Notes under the pieces: model-generated | Seen by the model: only the letters and a program-made list of their open reading frames with translations | Databases searched by the model: none | Told to the model about the DNA's origin: nothing | Source: an uncultured Clostridia bacterium | GTDB lineage: Bacteria > Bacillota > Clostridia > Christensenellales > Borkfalkiaceae | Direction: 5' to 3' | Length of the DNA stretch: 30,288 nucleotides | NCBI GenBank assembly: GCA_934271245.1 | Contig: CAKQQY010000023.1 | Coordinates: forward strand, 1 to 30,288 | Position numbers and translations under genes: made by a program | Shown: one piece after another, positions 6,637-15,849 of the stretch | Position numbering within the stretch: position 1 is the first letter of the stretch | Layout of the letters: every line of letters starts with the position of its first letter

Positions 6637-8841
6637 TTATTTTACGAGTCTGAAGTTATCGAAATAAATACTTCCTGCTACCTTATCCAGCCAGAACAGG
6701 TTATCCGACTCGAGGAGTTTCGAAACTTCTATGCTTCCCCTTACCCAGGTGTTCTTACTCGTTACGTCGAAAGATTTTCCGCAGAACTTAACCGTGCTGA
6801 CAGAATCCGTAACGTAGTATTCGAAGGTAAGCGTCGTATAGCCTTGTTTTTCCGCCAAAGTTTTTATATCGGAGAGTCCTTCGAACGATAAGGCATTGTC
6901 CCAGATACCGTTCATTTTCGTTACCGAGTAAGATAAAACTTTTCCGTGACCGCTTCCCGTCGGGTCTTCGATTACGCTTACCGTCGCGTTGGTACCCGTA
7001 ATATTTACGGAAACGAAATTAGCCGAATCGAAATCGCAAACCGTTCCCTCAAACTCTTCGGGCGTTTCAAACTTAAAGTTGCCGAAGTAGAACGCGTTAC
7101 CCGTCGCCCCAAGCCATAATTCGTAAGATTTGTCGGTTAAACCTTGTAAATCGTCTATATACCAGGAAACGTGGGTCCACGCGCCGTAGTTCATTGCGAG
7201 ATTTTTGCCGTAAACTTTTGCCTCCGAACTCGATTCCCCTTTAACGTAATAATCGAAAGAGAAAACTTCGTAACCGTTTTTCTTTGCCCAGGCGAGATAT
7301 TCGGTAAACCCGATAAACTCTGCCGCTCCGTCCCATGAGCCGTCGTCGGTAACGGAATAAGAAAGCACTCTGCCGAAATTCGAACCCGTAGGATCGTCAA
7401 TCGCTTCTACTTTAACGTCGTTGCCGTTACTTCCGCTTTCGATAAAGGAATATTCGTTGTAAGTATTTACGTCGTAATTGCCGAACGCTATGTTGTCTAT
7501 AGAAACGGTGAATTTTTCGTTTTCGGTAAGCGGCGTGAACAACGCGGGGTTGCCCGTTTCGCTTATTCCGCTTATCGGAACGAGAATTTTCGTTTTAACT
7601 AAAGCGGAAACTTTTCTGCTTGCCGACCCGAATAAAGAAACCGAAATATTTTTGTTGCTCGTTACGTCCATGGTAATAAAATCGTATTCGGAATAGTCCG
7701 TTTTAATCGTCGCGGTGGAAAGAGTAGCAAGACTTAAAATAAATCCCCAGGATTCTTTCGCTTCGGGAAAACTTAAAACGTGGTTCGAAGCGTTCCCTTC
7801 TTCTTCGGTAATCGTTCCCACGTACCCGTCTATCTGGTTGGACATAAAATTCCACTGCCTTGCGCCGTCGTCGCCTTCGAAATCGCAGATAACGTTTTTA
7901 GCGCGATAATACAAATCGAAAACGGATTTTTCGTTGGCGTAAATTATGCCGGCGGTTTTTGCGTTGTCATTAGAAACCGCTTTGTAACCCGTTAACGTTT
8001 CCGAAGATAAATCTACGGAAGAGCCGACTTTCGCGCTTCTTTTTCCGCTCTTTTCGGCGTCTTTAACGTACTCGCCCTTTTCGTTTCTGATATAAACGTT
8101 TACCTGATATTCGGTATCCGTTTCCGCGAACGGCGTAACGTAAGTCGCCGCGAGGATTCCGTCCGTATCCGCGCCGTTTTCTATCGCTTTTTGCGCGACG
8201 TACGTCATAGAACGAACGTTGTCGTTTTTAGCGGCGAATTTGTAATGCGTTCCTTCGGCGTCGGTATATCTGATATACCCCGCGCAATCGTATTCGACGA
8301 GCATGTTTTCCTGTTTCATGTTTACTACCGAACCGTAGAACGCGTAAAGGCTTTCGTCGTCCGCATATTTGATCATTCCGTCGCTTTGCGTGTTGATAAT
8401 CTGATAACGCCCCGCTTTACCCGCTTCGGTATCCGCGTAAGAAACGCCGTTTTCTATCTGTTCGTCGGTAAGCCAGCCGTATTTAGCCGAATCGCCGCTA
8501 ACGTTAGTTACGTTGTTCAACGCGTATTTGTCGTTGTAATAAGACGGAGCGATAAATATACCGAATTCCACGCTTTTATACGTTTTATCTTCGCCTACGT
8601 TCTGCATAAGCGTTTCGTAATCGGCTTTGGGCATAGTCATTATGTAACGAAGTCCGCCCGTCGTATACTCGTCGTTCGGCTGACGAACGCACGCGCCCGC
8701 TACCATATTAAGCGACGCGTTATCAACCGAATATTCCGCCATAGCGTTCGAATAAGAGAAAACCGCCGTAAGACACGATAAAGCGAGAATAACAGCAAAA
8801 ATACTTATTAAAAATTTCCTTTTACAAATAAGGTTTTTCAT
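6637..8841 (-). CDS. Large secreted multi-module protein with tandem carbohydrate-binding-like domains
   Basis: A 734-residue protein with a Sec signal peptide (basic start, hydrophobic 10-30, likely cut near ANAMA-E). Residues about 40-240 form a region starting with AGACVR and GGLRYIMTM, a type I associate with clostridial secreted proteins but cannot name. Residues about 243-313 look like a small MucBP/InlB-B-repeat-type beta domain (YQVNVYIRNEKGEYV). Three beta-sandwich modules follow: about 317-458, 463-590 and 600-734. The last two are clear repeats sharing DPTGS, (G/R)VLSYSVT, FxYYV, W(T/V) and YF(G/D)NF. There is no lipobox, sortase motif, SLH domain or catalytic motif, so it is probably released or held by binding. 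A strong AAGGGGG ribosome binding site precedes the ATG. I infer a glycan-binding role from its place between lipoproteins and glycosidases. Confidence 0.75.
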   Translation of the reverse strand: MKNLICKRKFLISIFAVILALSCLTAVFSYSNAMAEYSVDNASLNMVAGACVRQPNDEYTTGGLRYIMTMPKADYETLMQNVGEDKTYKSVEFGIFIAPSYYNDKYALNNVTNVSGDSAKYGWLTDEQIENGVSYADTEAGKAGRYQIINTQSDGMIKYADDESLYAFYGSVVNMKQENMLVEYDCAGYIRYTDAEGTHYKFAAKNDNVRSMTYVAQKAIENGADTDGILAATYVTPFAETDTEYQVNVYIRNEKGEYVKDAEKSGKRSAKVGSSVDLSSETLTGYKAVSNDNAKTAGIIYANEKSVFDLYYRAKNVICDFEGDDGARQWNFMSNQIDGYVGTITEEEGNASNHVLSFPEAKESWGFILSLATLSTATIKTDYSEYDFITMDVTSNKNISVSLFGSASRKVSALVKTKILVPISGISETGNPALFTPLTENEKFTVSIDNIAFGNYDVNTYNEYSFIESGSNGNDVKVEAIDDPTGSNFGRVLSYSVTDDGSWDGAAEFIGFTEYLAWAKKNGYEVFSFDYYVKGESSSEAKVYGKNLAMNYGAWTHVSWYIDDLQGLTDKSYELWLGATGNAFYFGNFKFETPEEFEGTVCDFDSANFVSVNITGTNATVSVIEDPTGSGHGKVLSYSVTKMNGIWDNALSFEGLSDIKTLAEKQGYTTLTFEYYVTDSVSTVKFCGKSFDVTSKNTWVRGSIEVSKLLESDNLFWLDKVAGSIYFDNFRLVK

Positions 8842-8856
8842 ATGATTTCCCCCTTT

Positions 8857-9012
8857 CTAATTAGAAGCGAAGCCGTCGAAACCGTCTTTCGGCAGCCAGC
8901 CGATGTCGTCGCGGTCGCTTACGCCCGTTACCCCGGAAAACGCTAAAACGTCTTTCTCTTTTTTAAGCAACTCTATAAAAGTCGCTTCTGCTTTTACATA
9001 CCTTTTTTTCAT
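8857..9012 (-). CDS. Small 51-residue protein of unknown function
   Basis: The coding strand reads MKKRYVKAEA at the start and GFDGFASN at the end, 51 codons plus TAG. AGAGGTGG lies just before the ATG. The gene sits between the 486-residue lipoprotein (74 bases upstream) and the secreted 734-residue protein (15 bases downstream), in the operon direction. The N-terminal half (to about 22) is a charged helix; the rest is rich in Gly, Asp and Trp (SGVTGVSDRDDIGWLPKDGFDG). There is no signal peptide or membrane segment. The plan of a basic MKK-led helical leader and a Gly/Asp-rich tail recalls short peptides often found near secreted proteins in Clostridia, and could also suit a modified-peptide precursor, but no modification enzyme is visible. 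Function is not known. Confidence 0.6.
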   Translation of the reverse strand: MKKRYVKAEATFIELLKKEKDVLAFSGVTGVSDRDDIGWLPKDGFDGFASN

Positions 9013-9086
9013 TCTCCACCTCTGTTTAATAAATTTTAATGTTAACTTTTTATCGGCTTAAAGCCGCAACGTCCGAATAAAAATAC

Positions 9087-10547
9087 TTACTTACAAACGC
9101 CTATATCGTCGAAATAAACGTCGTAACTATTAAGTTCCGAATCCCATATATCCGCGTATTTAGTCGTAGAATTTTTTACGTCGTCGAGATTAACCGTTAT
9201 CGTTACCCACTTATTCGTTTCGACGGGACCTTTGGAAATGCCGAAAACGTTGAACGAATCGACTTTCGCCCCGTCCGCCTTTATATAAACTTTCATCGTA
9301 AAAGTATTATAACCTTCGTACTTTTCCGATTTTAACTGTTCGCCGTTGAAGTTGTTAAAATATAACGCCGCCCATTTTGCGTTCGCTTTCCATAAAAGAA
9401 CGCGGTTGTTTTCGTTCTCGGGGTCGGTCGCCATAACCGCCGAACCCTGATTAGTAGCGAAATCTCCGCTCGAATCGCCGTTTTCGAAATCGTACTTTAT
9501 CGGGTTAAACTTTTCTAACCTGACGTTTGCGATATACGCCGCGGTAACGGGGTCTGCCCACAACGCCGTATAATTTACGCTGCCGTTATTGAACTGTTTT
9601 ATATCCATTCCTACCGTAACCCAGGTATTTACCGTAACGCTCGTTTGTTTTCCGTTAAAATCGAAAACCGTAGCGGCGGCAGAAGTCGTTTCGAAATAGA
9701 CGTCGAAATAAACTTCGGTATAATCTTTATACTTTTCCGACGAAAGGTCTATCTCGTATTCTGCCGAATACCCCATCGAAAGCCAGGTAATATAGAACCA
9801 CCCCTGAAGCGGCGTAATTTTCATGCAACCGCCCTTTAATCCGTGCGCGTTAGTTACCGTTTCGGGTTCTGAGCAGTATCTGTCGTCGAAGCCGAAGTTA
9901 GAAATATCGCTTTCCGTGTTGAAAGTGTAAATCTGATTTTCGCTGAGCGCTTCGATTTTATAACTTTCTTCGGTTTCGTTGTCGCTCTCATCTGTTGCGA
10001 CCGCGTTTATCGTGTAAACGCCGTTTTTTTGTACGACGAAACCGTCGTTAGTTAAAGTTACGGGATTACCTTCGTCGTCGACCACGCTTTTTTCGAACGT
10101 CTTTACGCCCGAATAATCTATTGCGGTAACGCCGCTTAAATCGACGGTATCGCCCACGCCGACCCTTTTCGGAAGTTCCCCGAAAGAAATCACAGGCGCA
10201 ACGCTGTCGCTTACTTTTATCGTCGTGGTTTTAACTATCGGTTTTCCGTTGAAATTCACCGAATAGGTTATAACGTAATCGCCCGTTTCGCTTAATTCTA
10301 TCATTCCGCCGACAACTTCAACCGTATCTCCGTTGTGTTCCGCGGCTATCGAAACTTCGTAAAAGTTTCTGTCCGTGTCGTAAACGAAAGGTTTATCTAT
10401 AGTGTAAACGGAACCGAGTTCCCGCGTTTCTTCTTCCGCTACGTCAAACCCCGAAAGTTCGGCTTTCGTACCGTTATCCGCGCCGCACCCGAAAGCGAAA
10501 CAAACCGAACCGACGACGGCTAATATCAAAATAATAATTTTTTTCAT
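9087..10547 (-). CDS. Lipoprotein with Ig-like and carbohydrate-binding-like domains
   Basis: A 486-residue exported protein. The signal peptide ends in FAFGC, with C21 the probable lipid-bearing residue, although the -2 Phe makes the lipobox atypical. Residues about 35-112 and 113-200 resemble bacterial Ig-like domains (SDSVAPVISFGELP opens the second, in the style of DUF5011 modules). Two beta-sandwich modules follow, about 205-345 and 346-486, both ending in motifs like those of the neighbouring secreted proteins (the last has VYFDDIGVCK). No catalytic residues were recognised. It lies 9 bases after the 393-residue lipoprotein gene, so the two are co-translated and probably form a surface glycan-capture set. 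The binding role is inferred. Confidence 0.75.
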   Translation of the reverse strand: MKKIIILILAVVGSVCFAFGCGADNGTKAELSGFDVAEEETRELGSVYTIDKPFVYDTDRNFYEVSIAAEHNGDTVEVVGGMIELSETGDYVITYSVNFNGKPIVKTTTIKVSDSVAPVISFGELPKRVGVGDTVDLSGVTAIDYSGVKTFEKSVVDDEGNPVTLTNDGFVVQKNGVYTINAVATDESDNETEESYKIEALSENQIYTFNTESDISNFGFDDRYCSEPETVTNAHGLKGGCMKITPLQGWFYITWLSMGYSAEYEIDLSSEKYKDYTEVYFDVYFETTSAAATVFDFNGKQTSVTVNTWVTVGMDIKQFNNGSVNYTALWADPVTAAYIANVRLEKFNPIKYDFENGDSSGDFATNQGSAVMATDPENENNRVLLWKANAKWAALYFNNFNGEQLKSEKYEGYNTFTMKVYIKADGAKVDSFNVFGISKGPVETNKWVTITVNLDDVKNSTTKYADIWDSELNSYDVYFDDIGVCK

Positions 10548-10556
10548 ATCGTCACC

Positions 10557-11738
10557 TTACCCGTTCCTTTCTACCATAAACTCGTCGAAATAGAGCGTCG
10601 TATCGCCGTAAACGTAACCGAACTCGAAACGGATATTCGTGGTGTCTTTAAGATAATCGAGTCCGTCGTTTATCTCGCCGATAGACCAGGTTAAGTGGTT
10701 CCAACCGTCTTTTAAGTTAAAGCCTTTGCCCAAAAACCTGTCGAGTTCTTCGTTTTCGCCCCAAAGCCGCATCGTCACGGATAACGCTCCTTTACCTTCT
10801 TTATATACCCACACGCCCAAACTTTCGTCTTTGGAATATTTGCTTAAATTCACAAGACTTATATATTTAGCGGGGAATTTTAAGTAAGGCCAGCCTTCGG
10901 GTTCGATATTCTGCCAATCTTCGGGCAGTTCCACTTTAAGCGACTTGCCCTTTTTAACGTATCTTACGTCGGTATTTACGGAAGTTTTTATTTCGTAATT
11001 CGGCACGTTTGTATAAGCCGTCGGATAGCACACCGCTTTCTGCCATAACTTATCGAAAGAACATATCTCGTTTTCGCTTAAACTCACGTCTATTTTTTCA
11101 GGCGCGGTTTTATATTTTTTTATACATAAGTTGTCGATATAAATATCGTTTTTGCCCTGATAAAATTGTCCGACTTTCTTGAATTCAAAACCTATCGCGT
11201 AAACGCCCGTCATATCGTAACCTACGTTCAACAAAGAAATATCGAAAGACGGCGAAGCGATAACCGATTTTTGAATCGGCAAAGCCACTTGCGCGGACTG
11301 CGTTTTAAGTCCGCTTGCAGGTCCTAACGCCGCGCTCGTGCCGACGGACGGAGCAAGTCTGAAATAAACGTTAATCGTATACTCGGAATCGGTATCGTTA
11401 TAAGCGTCGAAAGTGATAACCTGCAAAGCGGAAAGATCTCTTTCGTTTTCGGGAATCACTATTTCGAGAGCGGGACTGCCCGACGTGTCGCCCATAGCGT
11501 TGATTTTCGCCGCGCCCGTTCCGTGAGTAACGAATTTTTCGTCGCGCGTTATGCTTAGTTTGCCGAAATCGTTATAGAATATCATGCTTTGCGTACATTC
11601 GGATATATCTTCGAAATCGGCGATAAGAACGGGTTTGGTATCGGATTCCCGATCCTTATCGGAACAAGCCGAACCGCCGATAAACGCGCTGAAAACGAGA
11701 ACGAGCGACAATATCAAAGGAATAAATCTTTTTTTCAT
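10557..11738 (-). CDS. Lipoprotein with two beta-sandwich (CBM-like) modules
   Basis: A 393-residue exported protein. Hydrophobic residues 6-24 end in GGSAC, giving a lipidated C25. After a short polar linker, two beta-sandwich modules can be seen, about 35-210 (starting LIADFEDISECTQ, ending DIYIDNLCIKKY) and about 220-393 (ending LYFDEFMVERN). The DFE start and the YFDE/YIDN end are the same signature as in the modules of the 486- and 734-residue proteins of this operon. No enzymatic motif is seen. It starts 13 bases after the GH123-like gene stop. I infer that it holds or presents glycans to the surface enzyme and transporter. Confidence 0.75.
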   Translation of the reverse strand: MKKRFIPLILSLVLVFSAFIGGSACSDKDRESDTKPVLIADFEDISECTQSMIFYNDFGKLSITRDEKFVTHGTGAAKINAMGDTSGSPALEIVIPENERDLSALQVITFDAYNDTDSEYTINVYFRLAPSVGTSAALGPASGLKTQSAQVALPIQKSVIASPSFDISLLNVGYDMTGVYAIGFEFKKVGQFYQGKNDIYIDNLCIKKYKTAPEKIDVSLSENEICSFDKLWQKAVCYPTAYTNVPNYEIKTSVNTDVRYVKKGKSLKVELPEDWQNIEPEGWPYLKFPAKYISLVNLSKYSKDESLGVWVYKEGKGALSVTMRLWGENEELDRFLGKGFNLKDGWNHLTWSIGEINDGLDYLKDTTNIRFEFGYVYGDTTLYFDEFMVERNG

Positions 11739-11751
11739 CGTCTTTCTCCTT

Positions 11752-14181
11752 TTACTTAACTACGACGCTCGCGTCGCACAGATAAACGGTGTTTATCTCG
11801 TTCGCCCCGTCGGTTTCGCCCTTGACGGTAAACGTTATATAATCGAGTTTCTTATGAACTTTCCATTTTATAACGGATAAATCGTTGAGATGAATTTCGT
11901 TGTAACCGTTTTTCAAGAACACTTTGTTAAGTTCCACCGTACCGATTCCCGCGCCCTGCGCTTCTATAACCAGAACGGCGGTATCGCCCGCGTTGTAAAT
12001 TCCGAAAATCGCGTCTTTGGTGTTTTTGTTATAAAGTTTATCGAATCCGTCGCCCGTAACCGCGAAAGTTTTTTCTTCGGCGTTTTTAAAATCTATTTTA
12101 ATAACGTTGCCGCTTATTCCTATACCGCTGCCGTCAACAGATTCGTAATCTATTAAAGTCGTATCGATTACTTTTAACTTTGATTCGGCATTTCCCCCGA
12201 AAACGGCTGATTTCACGCCGTCGACGGTGTAATTTACGCTATAATCTCCGCTCGAAAGTATATAAGAATTCGTTTTAGCCGAAAGTTTTATTTCGAAAGA
12301 AAATCTCTTGTCGGAAAGGTTTAACGCCGCGCCGTTTACTTTAACTTCGTTTTCGTTTTCCGATACGCCCGAAAGCCTGTAACCGTTTTCGGTGGTTTCG
12401 GTTTTATCTATAAACACGCCGTTTTCGGCAAGTCCGATAAGGTTAAACACGCTTTCTCTCGCGTTAAAAAGCGTCGCGTGATTGTCGTTTACGCACTTCA
12501 TACCGTTATATAACGACCTGTAAATAACGTTAAGCGCCTGCGCCGCGTCGTAACCTTTTTCGGCGTAAAGGTTTTCTAAAATTTTCAACAAATCGTAATC
12601 GTCCGCGCCGTCCCTCATAGAAACGAGCCTTAAACTCGCCACGGGTCCGTCGATTCCGTAAGGAGCGCCGGGATATAACAAAAATCCTTCGCCGTTGGAA
12701 TTGGAATTTCTTAAAGCGGTTTTATAACAGTCGAAAACGGGTCTTGCGTAGTAACCGCGATAATAAACCGTTTCCCAGTATAAAACGCCCGAAAAATCGT
12801 ATTCGTTGGAAGTCCAGCCTAAAAGTTGCGTCGATTCGAGATGATTCAGACTGTCTATATGAAAGTTTGCGTAAGGACTTGTGGGTTGATTGCAGCCGTA
12901 ATACCATTTTTTGGTATCGTAAGCGGCGCGGTCAACTTCCGTATCCGCCTTGTTAAAGAGCGGACAATAATTTTTAACGTGGTTTCTTATGTCTTTAATC
13001 TCTTCCGTTTCGGTAACGCCCGTGTAGTACGGTTGTTTTTCCGCGGTAACGTAGTTAGGCATATTCAGAACAGAATCTGCTTCGCTTTCGATAATTTTTA
13101 TCTGTTCGGCGGTATATCCCGAATTATTCTTGTAATTTTTTACCCTTTCGGAAAGGGTTTTTACGCCAGCGTTATAAGAATCGCAGAAATAACTGCATTC
13201 GTTTACCGTGTCGTTCAACGTGGGTTCGTCGATAATGCCGTAATAGTTCGCCGCTTTTGAAAGATATTCTTTGCCGTCCGCGATAGAAAGTTTTAATATT
13301 TCTTCCACGTATTTCCAGGTCGCTTCGACGTCTAAATCGTACGTTTTGCCGCCGACGTTAATAACGCACATAGGAAGCGAGTAGTTAGGAATTTTATCGA
13401 AATATTTTCGCACCGCGTTTGCGTACGCTTCGGCGTTTCCCGAAGACACGGGCATCTGATACCCCGCGCATTTATATTCGAGCATTTTCTCGTAATATTT
13501 TTCGTACATCGAAAGGGTGTCGTCCGCTTCGCCCGCGGCGAGTTCGTATCTGTTAATAATGTAAATAGATTCCAACCCCGTCGCCGTAGGATAGGTGACG
13601 TCGTATATTTTCATGTTTATGGGAACGGATACTTCTTTGCCGTCTATAACGAGAGAGAAACTGCCCGAATAATTCCCCGCAGGCTGATCCGCAGGGATAC
13701 TCGCCGAAACCAGAATCGCCTGATTTTTACCCTTTTCTATCTTGTTTTCGTTATATTCCGCAGCCTTATCGAAAGGCAGAAGCGCGTCGGGGAAAAACCC
13801 GTAGTTGCTCTCTTCGTTTTTGGTGGGGTTAATAACTTCTATATACTTCTGGTTAAAAACTTCGAAATTATCTTTATGAAAAACGTTGCCTTTTTCGTCG
13901 GTTAAATCGGATACCGTAAAGGTATATTCCGAAACGTTACTTTTCGCGTTCATTATAATTTGCGCCGTTTCCGTTTCGCCCTTACCGCAAACGTAGTTAA
14001 ACGCGGCGGAAAGTTTGTCGGCTTCCGCGATTTCTTTATCCTGCATAACGACGGTCGTTACGTAGGCGGAAAACAGTTCCGCTTCCCCTTTGGAATTATT
14101 ACCGCCGCCGCAACCGGCAAAACAACCCGTAAACGTTATCAATGAAAGAATAAAAATTAAAATTCTTTTATATCCGTTCAC
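11752..14181 (-). CDS. GH123/DUF4091-like surface lipoprotein
   Basis: An 809-residue exported protein. The signal peptide carries two possible lipobox cysteines, FTGC (C20) and FAGC (C24). An N-terminal beta-sandwich (about 35-195) precedes a barrel with YYGIIDEPT at 313-321; the adjacent D318-E319 matches the Asp-Glu pair used by GH123 beta-N-acetylgalactosaminidases for substrate-assisted cleavage. The later block GEGFLLYPG...RLVSMRDGADDYDLL is the DUF4091 signature. A beta-sandwich tail (about 610-809) may bind carbohydrate. The start codon is GTG, supported by AAGGAG seven bases before it. It follows the solute-binding protein by 20 bases. Beta-GalNAcase activity is inferred; DUF4091 proteins are mostly untested. 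Confidence 0.8.
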   Translation of the reverse strand: MNGYKRILIFILSLITFTGCFAGCGGGNNSKGEAELFSAYVTTVVMQDKEIAEADKLSAAFNYVCGKGETETAQIIMNAKSNVSEYTFTVSDLTDEKGNVFHKDNFEVFNQKYIEVINPTKNEESNYGFFPDALLPFDKAAEYNENKIEKGKNQAILVSASIPADQPAGNYSGSFSLVIDGKEVSVPINMKIYDVTYPTATGLESIYIINRYELAAGEADDTLSMYEKYYEKMLEYKCAGYQMPVSSGNAEAYANAVRKYFDKIPNYSLPMCVINVGGKTYDLDVEATWKYVEEILKLSIADGKEYLSKAANYYGIIDEPTLNDTVNECSYFCDSYNAGVKTLSERVKNYKNNSGYTAEQIKIIESEADSVLNMPNYVTAEKQPYYTGVTETEEIKDIRNHVKNYCPLFNKADTEVDRAAYDTKKWYYGCNQPTSPYANFHIDSLNHLESTQLLGWTSNEYDFSGVLYWETVYYRGYYARPVFDCYKTALRNSNSNGEGFLLYPGAPYGIDGPVASLRLVSMRDGADDYDLLKILENLYAEKGYDAAQALNVIYRSLYNGMKCVNDNHATLFNARESVFNLIGLAENGVFIDKTETTENGYRLSGVSENENEVKVNGAALNLSDKRFSFEIKLSAKTNSYILSSGDYSVNYTVDGVKSAVFGGNAESKLKVIDTTLIDYESVDGSGIGISGNVIKIDFKNAEEKTFAVTGDGFDKLYNKNTKDAIFGIYNAGDTAVLVIEAQGAGIGTVELNKVFLKNGYNEIHLNDLSVIKWKVHKKLDYITFTVKGETDGANEINTVYLCDASVVVK

Positions 14182-14188
14182 TTTTCAA

Positions 14189-14194
14189 CTCCTT
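14189..14194 (-). promoter_or_regulatory. Ribosome binding site that fixes a GTG start
   Basis: AAGGAG on the coding strand lies seven bases before GTG at 14179-14181, supporting this non-ATG start for the GH123-like gene. The GTG is followed by a proper signal peptide (MNGYKRILIFILSLI). Confidence 0.7.
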
Positions 14195-14201
14195 TTATTT
14201 A

Positions 14202-15806
14202 CTAATTAAGACCTGCCTTTTCAAGACATTCTCTGAAATATTCGTTAGTGCCGATAGTAACGCCGTAATCGAAAATAGCCTGCGGCGTTTTTCTGTCGTT
14301 AGCGTTTTTGGCGGCAAGCAAAGAAGGAATATCCACCGTGCCGGGGAAAACGAGCATTCCGCCGAGTCCAGCAAGCGGATAGCGATACCCGTTGGGGCAT
14401 TCCGTCGTTCCTTCGTTTTCCGCAACGCTCTTCATGAAAGCGGAAGCGGAACTAAAGTTCGTTAAATCTCTGTTGAACGAAACGTAATTTCCGCCCGTTT
14501 TTTCAAAGTAAATCTGCGCGTATTCTTCCGAACACAGATATTTCATAAACTTTTTGGCGTTTTCTTTTGCGGTTGCGTACGCGGGAATAAACGTGCCGCC
14601 GCTGTAATTAGAGTATTTAACCTGTCTTGCTTCTCTTATAACCGCAATATCTTCGTCGGTTACGCCGTCGGGTTTTTCCCCTTCGCCGTCCACGTAAGAA
14701 ACTACTTTTCTTAACGTTTCGTCGTCCTTTATAGAATTCGTTTTTTCAATGATTTTGCTTATAATAGGCGCTTTCATCATCTTTAATTCGACGTTCGAAG
14801 CAGACCCGTTCGAACGGAGCGACATTTCGTTTTCCAACCAGTTGCCGTTGACCATCATAAGGCAGTTTCCGTTCATAAGTTGTTCCTGCGCCTGAATATA
14901 TTTCATCGAATTGATTTTGCTGTGCGCGTTTCTCGGATATGCTTTTTCGCCTTCTCCTACGTAGTCGCCTATCATTTTTTCGTACGCTTCCAGAGCGTAA
15001 AGTCTGCCTTTCTGTTCGAAAATTCCGTTGCCCGTTTTAGGCAGTCCGTTTTTCGTATATTTACCGTTCCAGAAATCTTTTACCCCTTCTACCGTTTCGT
15101 ACTGAGCCCACCAGACGTACATCATATACTGACTGTACGCGGTAGAAACGGACTCTGAAAAAGCCGCTTTGGTTTTGTTGCCGCCGTCGGAATGTTTTTC
15201 GTTTATTTCTTTACAGGTAACGTCGTAAAGTTCGTCGGTCGTTCTCGGAACGGTTATGCCCAATTCTTCGAACTTTTTGGAATTGTAAATAATACCCGCC
15301 GAGCCGTTGCCGAGATGCAGAACGTATTCGTGAGAAACGGTTTCGCCGTTTTCTTCCGTTTTGAAAGTAACGGCGTCGAGCATACCCGGGCTGCATTTTT
15401 CTCTTACGGTTTTATCTCCGCTCGGTTTATAATCGTAAACTTCGTCGAGCGGTTCGAAAACCATATTATATCCGCTTAAAACGTCGGAACCTTTAAGCAA
15501 CAGTTCGAAAATATCTTCCGACGCCCAGTATAAATCGACCGAATTCGCTCTCGGACCCGATTTGACCTGATCGGCTATACCGCCTAAAATATCCTGTTGT
15601 TTAATAACCACGTCGATGCCGGGGTTAGCGTCTTCGAACTTCTTTTCCGCAGCGGTAAGCCAATCAAGACCCCAACCGCCGTTATAAGCGTAAACTTCCA
15701 CGGTGTTTTCGTCGTTGCCGGCGCTGTTAGGACCGCAAGCGGTAAAAAGCGACGACGCGGCGATAACCGACGCCAGTAACAGACCGATAAAATGTTTCTT
15801 TTTCAT
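14202..15806 (-). CDS. Carbohydrate ABC transporter solute-binding lipoprotein
   Basis: A 534-residue extracellular binding protein of the family 1 (maltose/oligosaccharide) type. The signal peptide ends in LFTAC with C24 lipidated. The mature part begins with a VEVYAYNGGWGLDWL strand and EKKFEDANPGIDVVI, the usual opening of this family, and includes late SEEYAQIYFEKTGG. At 534 residues it is at the long end of the family, as is common for oligosaccharide binders. CGGAGGAA gives a strong ribosome binding site. It follows the two permease genes by 43 bases, and together they form an importer lacking its own ATPase. The ligand is probably an amino-sugar-containing oligosaccharide, judged only from the neighbouring glycosidases. 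Confidence 0.9.
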   Translation of the reverse strand: MKKKHFIGLLLASVIAASSLFTACGPNSAGNDENTVEVYAYNGGWGLDWLTAAEKKFEDANPGIDVVIKQQDILGGIADQVKSGPRANSVDLYWASEDIFELLLKGSDVLSGYNMVFEPLDEVYDYKPSGDKTVREKCSPGMLDAVTFKTEENGETVSHEYVLHLGNGSAGIIYNSKKFEELGITVPRTTDELYDVTCKEINEKHSDGGNKTKAAFSESVSTAYSQYMMYVWWAQYETVEGVKDFWNGKYTKNGLPKTGNGIFEQKGRLYALEAYEKMIGDYVGEGEKAYPRNAHSKINSMKYIQAQEQLMNGNCLMMVNGNWLENEMSLRSNGSASNVELKMMKAPIISKIIEKTNSIKDDETLRKVVSYVDGEGEKPDGVTDEDIAVIREARQVKYSNYSGGTFIPAYATAKENAKKFMKYLCSEEYAQIYFEKTGGNYVSFNRDLTNFSSASAFMKSVAENEGTTECPNGYRYPLAGLGGMLVFPGTVDIPSLLAAKNANDRKTPQAIFDYGVTIGTNEYFRECLEKAGLN

Positions 15807-15849
15807 ATTAAAGATTCCTCCGTTATTTTTTAAGTTAAAACAAAAATTT

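Noticed and set aside
8191..8781. A 196-codon + strand open frame inside the secreted multi-module protein gene.
   Set aside because: It is an opposite-strand shadow with abnormal Arg/Val/Phe-rich content; the minus-strand gene has a signal peptide, repeats and a strong ribosome binding site.
9054..9066. A CGGCT/AGCCG hairpin after the 486-residue lipoprotein gene as a terminator.
   Set aside because: The stem has only five pairs and no T-run follows on the minus strand.
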